Source: Wyeomyia smithii (taxonomy: Eukaryota; Arthropoda; Insecta; Diptera; Culicidae). From it: DNA of 64,000 nucleotides. The notes beneath the pieces are model-generated. The model saw only the letters and a list, made by a program, of their open reading frames with translations. It was not told where the DNA came from and did no database searches. A program made the position numbers and the translations under genes. Shown piece by piece: positions 59,510 through 64,000 of the stretch (position 1 is the stretch's first letter; every line of letters begins with the position of its first letter). The stretch is from assembly GCF_029784165.1 (NCBI RefSeq), contig NC_073695.1:241216089-241280088 (forward strand), given 5' to 3'.

Positions 59510-59840
59510 CTATCTGTCTGTCTGTCTCTCTGAGCCTTATAAACGTGGAAATTATTGTACCAATCGGCGTGAAAATTTATATGTAGCGGTTTTTGAGGCC
59601 GGAAAAGGTTGTTAGAGTAGCTCGAGACCCCTCTCTCTTCTTTAAGGGAGGGCTCCCATACAAATATAACACTAACTTTTGCGTAACTTGAAAACTAATT
59701 AAGCAAATGGAACCAAATTTGACATGGTGAGGTTTTTAGGAGTACGAAATATATCAATGGTAACTTGACACCCCTCCCTCCTCTGGAAGGGAGGGCTCTC
59801 ATATAAGTGAATCATAAATTTCACTACTAGTTCGTAGGTT
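59510..59840 (+). repeat. CTGT-headed dispersed repeat, copy
   Basis: CTATCTGTCTGTCTGTCTCT heads the copy, followed by CCAATCGGCGTGAAAATTTA, GGAAAAGGTTGTTAGAG and two monomers with GGAACCAAATTTGACATGG. It is the simplest example for reading the family layout. Confidence 0.75.
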
Positions 59841-62034
59841 AGGTACTAGTGTTTGCATAAAACTATGAAGTTGTGCTGTCATACATTTCTCAAACAGCTT
59901 AAAAAATTAATTCTCCGTGATTTTCAGCTATTTTCTAAGGTAACGGAAGAGAAATCAGAAATGACCCTAAATGTGTATACGTGGTTTACTGGAGTAATGG
60001 CCGTTTCCCCAAAACACTATTTTTTTGCAGAGGCTTGCGGTGGTCCTGATAGAGACTCAGCGAGTCAACCGAAATTAAAAAATTTATATTATTTCATTAG
60101 TTTAGAAGTGTGCCGGGTCCTTGAACGATCGCTTTTATGAGTATTTTGTTTTCAGTGCAAACGGGAACGGTTTTCCCAAAAAATGCACGTTTTGAGCGCA
60201 AAAAATTGCATTAATAAATTTTTTGCAGCAAAATGTAACTGTATGTTTCAAAAGGCGATCGTTCAAGGACCGGCGAATTTTATAACGAAAATTTAAAAAA
60301 AAGATGAAGGAAATCGGTTTAGTAGTTTTCCCGCAATCAAGATAACGGCAAAGTCATTTTCCGGAAAAAACTATTCCGAGATAATCGCGTGTAAAGTTTC
60401 AAGTTTAGCTTATGCGGCCGTGGCGAGGCGCGTTGCAAATCGCTCTAACTTTCTTCCTATTGCTCAGATCTTCATGAAAACTTGTGAAAATGTTTTCAAG
60501 ATGTTGTGTTTGAAGATAATGCCATAAATTTTTTTTCGGTTTTTTGAAAACCAAAAAGGTATATAACCCCTTAAGTATAGTGAAACTGCCACTTGTAAAA
60601 AAAATGTGAGATTTGGAGATGGTTGAAGTGCAATTACCCCTGAAAATATTAAAATATGGCAAATAGCACGTTTATTTTAACAGATAAAGCCCAATTTTTT
60701 TTTTCAAAAACATGCATTTTTGGAAGGCTGATAACTTTGTAAAAGGTTTAAAAATTCGGAAAAATGTGGGAAAAAGTCAGAACGAGAGTTGGGGTTTTTA
60801 GTACCTTTTGAAAGAAAACTTCATAAGATTCGTAATATGTAAGAGATTTTTTGAAGATACTATGCGTCTATCTTAATTTTCCTATACTCGATGATATTTT
60901 CAGTCCCTTCGTTTTCCCATACAAACTCACTCCCAGTAGTCGCTATTTATAATACTCGATGCCTCCTTCGCTCGATGGTCCCGTGTGGTAACTATGCTAG
61001 TTGTTTGGTTCCTATGAGCCGATGTTGTTTTCGAATTCCAAGTTCTTCTGACGTGAAAGAGTGAATGGAATCTCACTTCCCGTAGAGGATGAAGAAAACT
61101 GAGAAATGAAGGAATAGTGTGCTGACTGTTGTTAACTTGTGATAGGCTAGATCAGATTTTGATTATTTTTGTTAGCGAAGCTAGACGAAACAATAATCTT
61201 TAGGGCAATAATACTGGAAGCTCTACAGTTAGAAAAAAATCTTGCTTCAACATTATCTAACTAAATTTATAATCCAGCAAGAAATCATTTAATAGCCGAG
61301 GCAAATCACCTTAAATCCTCTCTAATGAAGAAATATTATCAGATGCTCACAACTCTTTTTTTCTCATTTTAACATTTGCAAATTTGACACTTACTATCAT
61401 AAAATGTTAGAGTATAAAAACTCAACGGACATAAAAAGCCCTCACTTTTTATACTTATTTTTAACTTTTGCTATCAAAGGCACAGTTACTTTTACATGGT
61501 ATATTTTTTCTGCAATATAACTATCTATAACATTGTCGATTACGGTATTTCAATAAAACATGTCATGTTTTAGTATATTATATTTCACACATTGACATTT
61601 TTTAATTATTTTTTCAGAATTGTGATTTCCGGATCGATTCGCGAAGCAACATGTGACTCTAAACACCTGTTGCTACTAAAATTGAATAATATCTTGAGTT
61701 TAAAATGACAAAAAATAGTGTACACAGCTATATGCAATCTATTGTATGAATAACTGACGTCTTCAAAAATTTACTCTATGAGTCGATATTTCCTTGAGTC
61801 GATGGTCCCTTTGATATCGACTCCTTGAGGTTTCACTGTATATTAATATACGTTATGGCTTGAATCACTATTCAATTAATCGAACGAAAACGCCAACACT
61901 GTGCAATGGTTGAGTTTTCAACGAAAACTATAGCCAAAATGATGTTATTATACACAGATCTGTGCAAAAGAACTAAACTATTGAATCTAAATAGAAAATC
62001 AGTTCATACTGACATTTTTTTGATGAAATATTAT
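59841..62034. other. AT-rich interior of the 3.9-kb TIR element
   Basis: No open frame has a recognised domain. GAACGATCGCTTTT (60122) and AAAGGCGATCGTTC (60251) form a short inverted pair around 120 bp. Confidence 0.4.
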
Positions 62035-62271
62035 ATGATGATAAAATCGGGTGAAAAAGGTGATAAAATCGGGTATTGCTAAAATCGGGTGATTACTGTA
62101 GTAAGCTAACTAGTACACAGCCTTCTGCTGTGTTTGACGAGTTCAGTGTGTGCTGCGTAGTGATCAGCGCTTAACCCGATGTCTATAGCGCGGCAAGCGC
62201 TAAGAATGTTGAAAACCGTTTAAGAAAATTGGATCGATGAGCATGTTCTTTACGCGACACACCATTATTTT

Positions 62272-62340
62272 GATGTGGAACTACGTCTTTGTTTTCGATA
62301 CTGGAGTACGTTTTGTGAAATTGAAACATTTTCCTTACTA
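62272..62340 (+). repeat. Dispersed repeat J, fragment without the hAT MITE
   Basis: ATGTGGAACTACGTCTTTGT then ATACTGGAGTACGTTTTGTG aligns without gaps to 10938-10979 joined to 11525 onward. It is a paralogous empty site for the hAT-type insertion. Confidence 0.65.
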
Positions 62341-62399
62341 TTCCCTTGCTTCCCGAGCACGGATAACAATAACATGGACGGAATAAATTCCACTGCCTA

Positions 62400-63160
62400 C
62401 ATATTTAGACTCAACAAAGTGTTTTATTCCGTTTGTCTTTCTCGAAACTGCATGGCCACGCCCTCATGGCTAAAATCTACGCTGAACTCGATACAAAAGA
62501 CTGCGTGTAGAAAATACAGCTTCAGTCTAGTTTGTCACACAATAGCGAGTGGTGTATAGCTGTTAGAGGTACGCGACATTGAGAAACGAGAGCTGCATAC
62601 GAGTCATCTTCCAGGCACTGCATACATTTATTTTGCATACGGCAGCAACAGTTACAATCGTACGCTGCAGAATATTTAGCTGGCACAGCTACTGGAGGAC
62701 ACAGCGGAGAGCAAATTTTATTATGCGCCGCCAAACAAAATATTCAAAGCTACCGTTGGTTCGATCATCAACGTTCTGTAGTACACGTGAAGATTATGGA
62801 ATCAGTTCGGTTTTATTTTGCATACGGCAGCAACAGGCACCATCGTACACTGCTTGATATTTTGAGGGAAACAGCGTAGAGCAAATTTTATGCGCGGCCA
62901 ACAAAATATTCAATGCTACCGGTGGTGATGCGATCATCAGCGTTCTGTAGCACACATCTCGAGCTGAATATTATGGAATCGGTTCTTTTTAGAACTATAA
63001 TTGTTTGAAGATAAGAGTTATAAGAATTTTCATAACTACTACTAGTGTGAAATGTTCATCTGTTTCTCAATAATCATTTTTACAATAACGACCAGGGCGC
63101 ACCAAAGATAAACGGTAGTGTTGCCTATGAATAGTTTATCACAACAAGACATAACCCTCA
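62400..63160 (+). repeat. Duplicated segment H, copy 1, with inner duplication
   Basis: TGGCCACGCCCTCATGGCTA through GAGTGGTGTATAGCTGTTAG and GGTAGTGTTGCCTATGAATA matches 63340-63920. Within copy 1 the block TTTATTTTGCATACGGCAGC occurs twice (about 62629 and 62811), so this copy holds an extra unit of about 180 bp. No conserved frame spans it. Confidence 0.85.
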
Positions 63161-63339
63161 TTTCAAGAACTTTCACTACTAAATTGAGTTATTCTCTGGT
63201 TTTATTGTTTGTTTGTGTCCACTTGAACACCGTTATCAGTCAAATATTAGTAACGAAAATTATTTAATCAAAGAACCAGAGTGATTTTCGCATCGGGAAA
63301 GCAAAAACTTCCTTTTGATGCTTATGAAAATCACTCAGT

Positions 63340-63920
63340 AGAATCGAAGGTGTTTTGTTTTGTTTCTCTTTCTCTAAGCTGCGTGGCCACGCCCTCATTG
63401 CTGAAATCTCAGCTGAACTCGATACAAAAGACTCCGTGTAGAAAATACAGCTTCAGTCTAGTATGTCACACAATAGCGAGTGGTGTATAGCTGTTAGAGG
63501 TACGCGGCATTGAGAAACGAGAGCTGCATACGAGTCATCTTCTAGACACTGCGGAACATGTTACCTTTATTTTGCATACGGCAGCAACAGTTACAATCGT
63601 ACGCTGCAGAATACTTAGTTGGCACAGCTAATGGAGGGCACAGCGGAGAGCAAATTTTATTATGCGCCGCCAAACAAAATATTCAAAGCTACCGTTGGTG
63701 CGATCATCAGCATTCCGTAGCACACATTTCGAGCTGAAGATAATGGAATCGGTTCTTTTCAGAACTATAAATGCTTGAAGATAAGAGTTATGAGAATTTT
63801 CGCAACTACTACTAGTGTGAAATTTTCATGTATTCATGCATCGTTAGTTTTACAATAACGACCATCAAATATAAACGGTAGTGTTGCCTATGAACAGTTT
63901 ATCGCAGCATATAATATAAA
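63340..63920 (+). repeat. Duplicated segment H, copy 2
   Basis: Close match to copy 1: CGTGGCCACGCCCTCATTGC, AATACAGCTTCAGTCTAGTA, TACGCTGCAGAATACTTAGT and AATAACGACCATCAAATATA. It has the block once only. Confidence 0.88.
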
Positions 63921-64000
63921 GTTCTTAAAGAAATCGAAAAAATAAGCTAAAACATGCTATAACTTTGTGAGGAAAAGTCCTGGAGATGTGTGATCCTTAA
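63915..64000 (+). repeat. Dispersed repeat F, copy 3, cut by the window edge
   Basis: AATAAGCTAAAACATGCTAT and GAGGAAAAGTCCTGGAGATG match the minus strand of 12425-12484 inside copy 1. Confidence 0.65.

Larger units (their letters stand above)
58194..62098. mobile_element. 3.9-kb TIR element with TA target duplication
   Basis: CAGTGATCACCCGATTATAT at the left and AAAATCGGGTGATTACTG at the right are inverted ends, flanked by TA (58192-58193 and 62099-62100). Words GTGATAAAATCGGG repeat inside both ends (58250-58265 and 62035-62080). No transposase is recognised. It contains the 914-bp element at 58538-59451 and part of a CTGT-headed repeat, so much of its length may be later insertions. Confidence 0.65.

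Overview
This window looks like AT-rich genomic DNA of a mosquito (Culicidae). It has one intact host gene, a CYP6-type cytochrome P450 with a single 60-bp intron, and the rest is packed with transposable elements of kinds common in mosquitoes: R1-, Jockey- and RTE-type non-LTR retrotransposons, a DD37E mariner-like transposase, hAT-, PIF/Harbinger- and mariner-type MITEs, tRNA-derived SINEs and a probable solo LTR. I cannot name the species. There are no operons, CRISPR arrays, prophage or rRNA.

Layout. 1-3.1 kb: an R1-type element on the minus strand (ORF2 runs off the left edge) abuts a 695-bp minisatellite with an 18-bp unit. 5.95-6.7 kb: a small MITE and a broken trypsin-like serine protease exon whose catalytic serine codon reads Asn. 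9.3-13.6 kb: dispersed repeat E, a hAT-type foldback MITE inside another repeat (J), repeat F and a nested hairpin. 15.1-15.8 kb: a 33-bp TIR element. 16.7-18.35 kb: the P450 gene and its core promoter (minus strand). 21.1-22.3 kb: a decayed reverse transcriptase fragment split by a TA-flanked MITE. 23.7-25.9 kb: a DD37E transposase pseudogene split by a second copy of repeat F with no visible target-site duplication. 26-37 kb: mostly AT-rich unique or decayed sequence, SINE-like units and a long (AT)n tract.

37.3-44.0 kb holds a three-level nest: a CTGT-headed dispersed repeat contains a full-length Jockey-type element (13-bp target duplication), whose ORF2 contains a 1.33-kb solo LTR (4-bp duplication). 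44.0-45.5 kb and 53.7-56.1 kb: two decayed RTE-type elements. 46.2-49.2 kb: a Harbinger-type element with TAA duplications, a 1-kb TIR element with an unusual 6-bp duplication and a MITE inside it, and a TA MITE. 56.1-64 kb: another E copy, a SINE, a 3.9-kb TIR element containing a 914-bp TIR element, and tandemly duplicated sequence at the right end.

The P450 is the only gene I would call functional. All other coding traces belong to mobile elements or are broken. The main value of the window is its insertion record: many boundaries can be read to the base because paired copies, open frames or duplications mark them.
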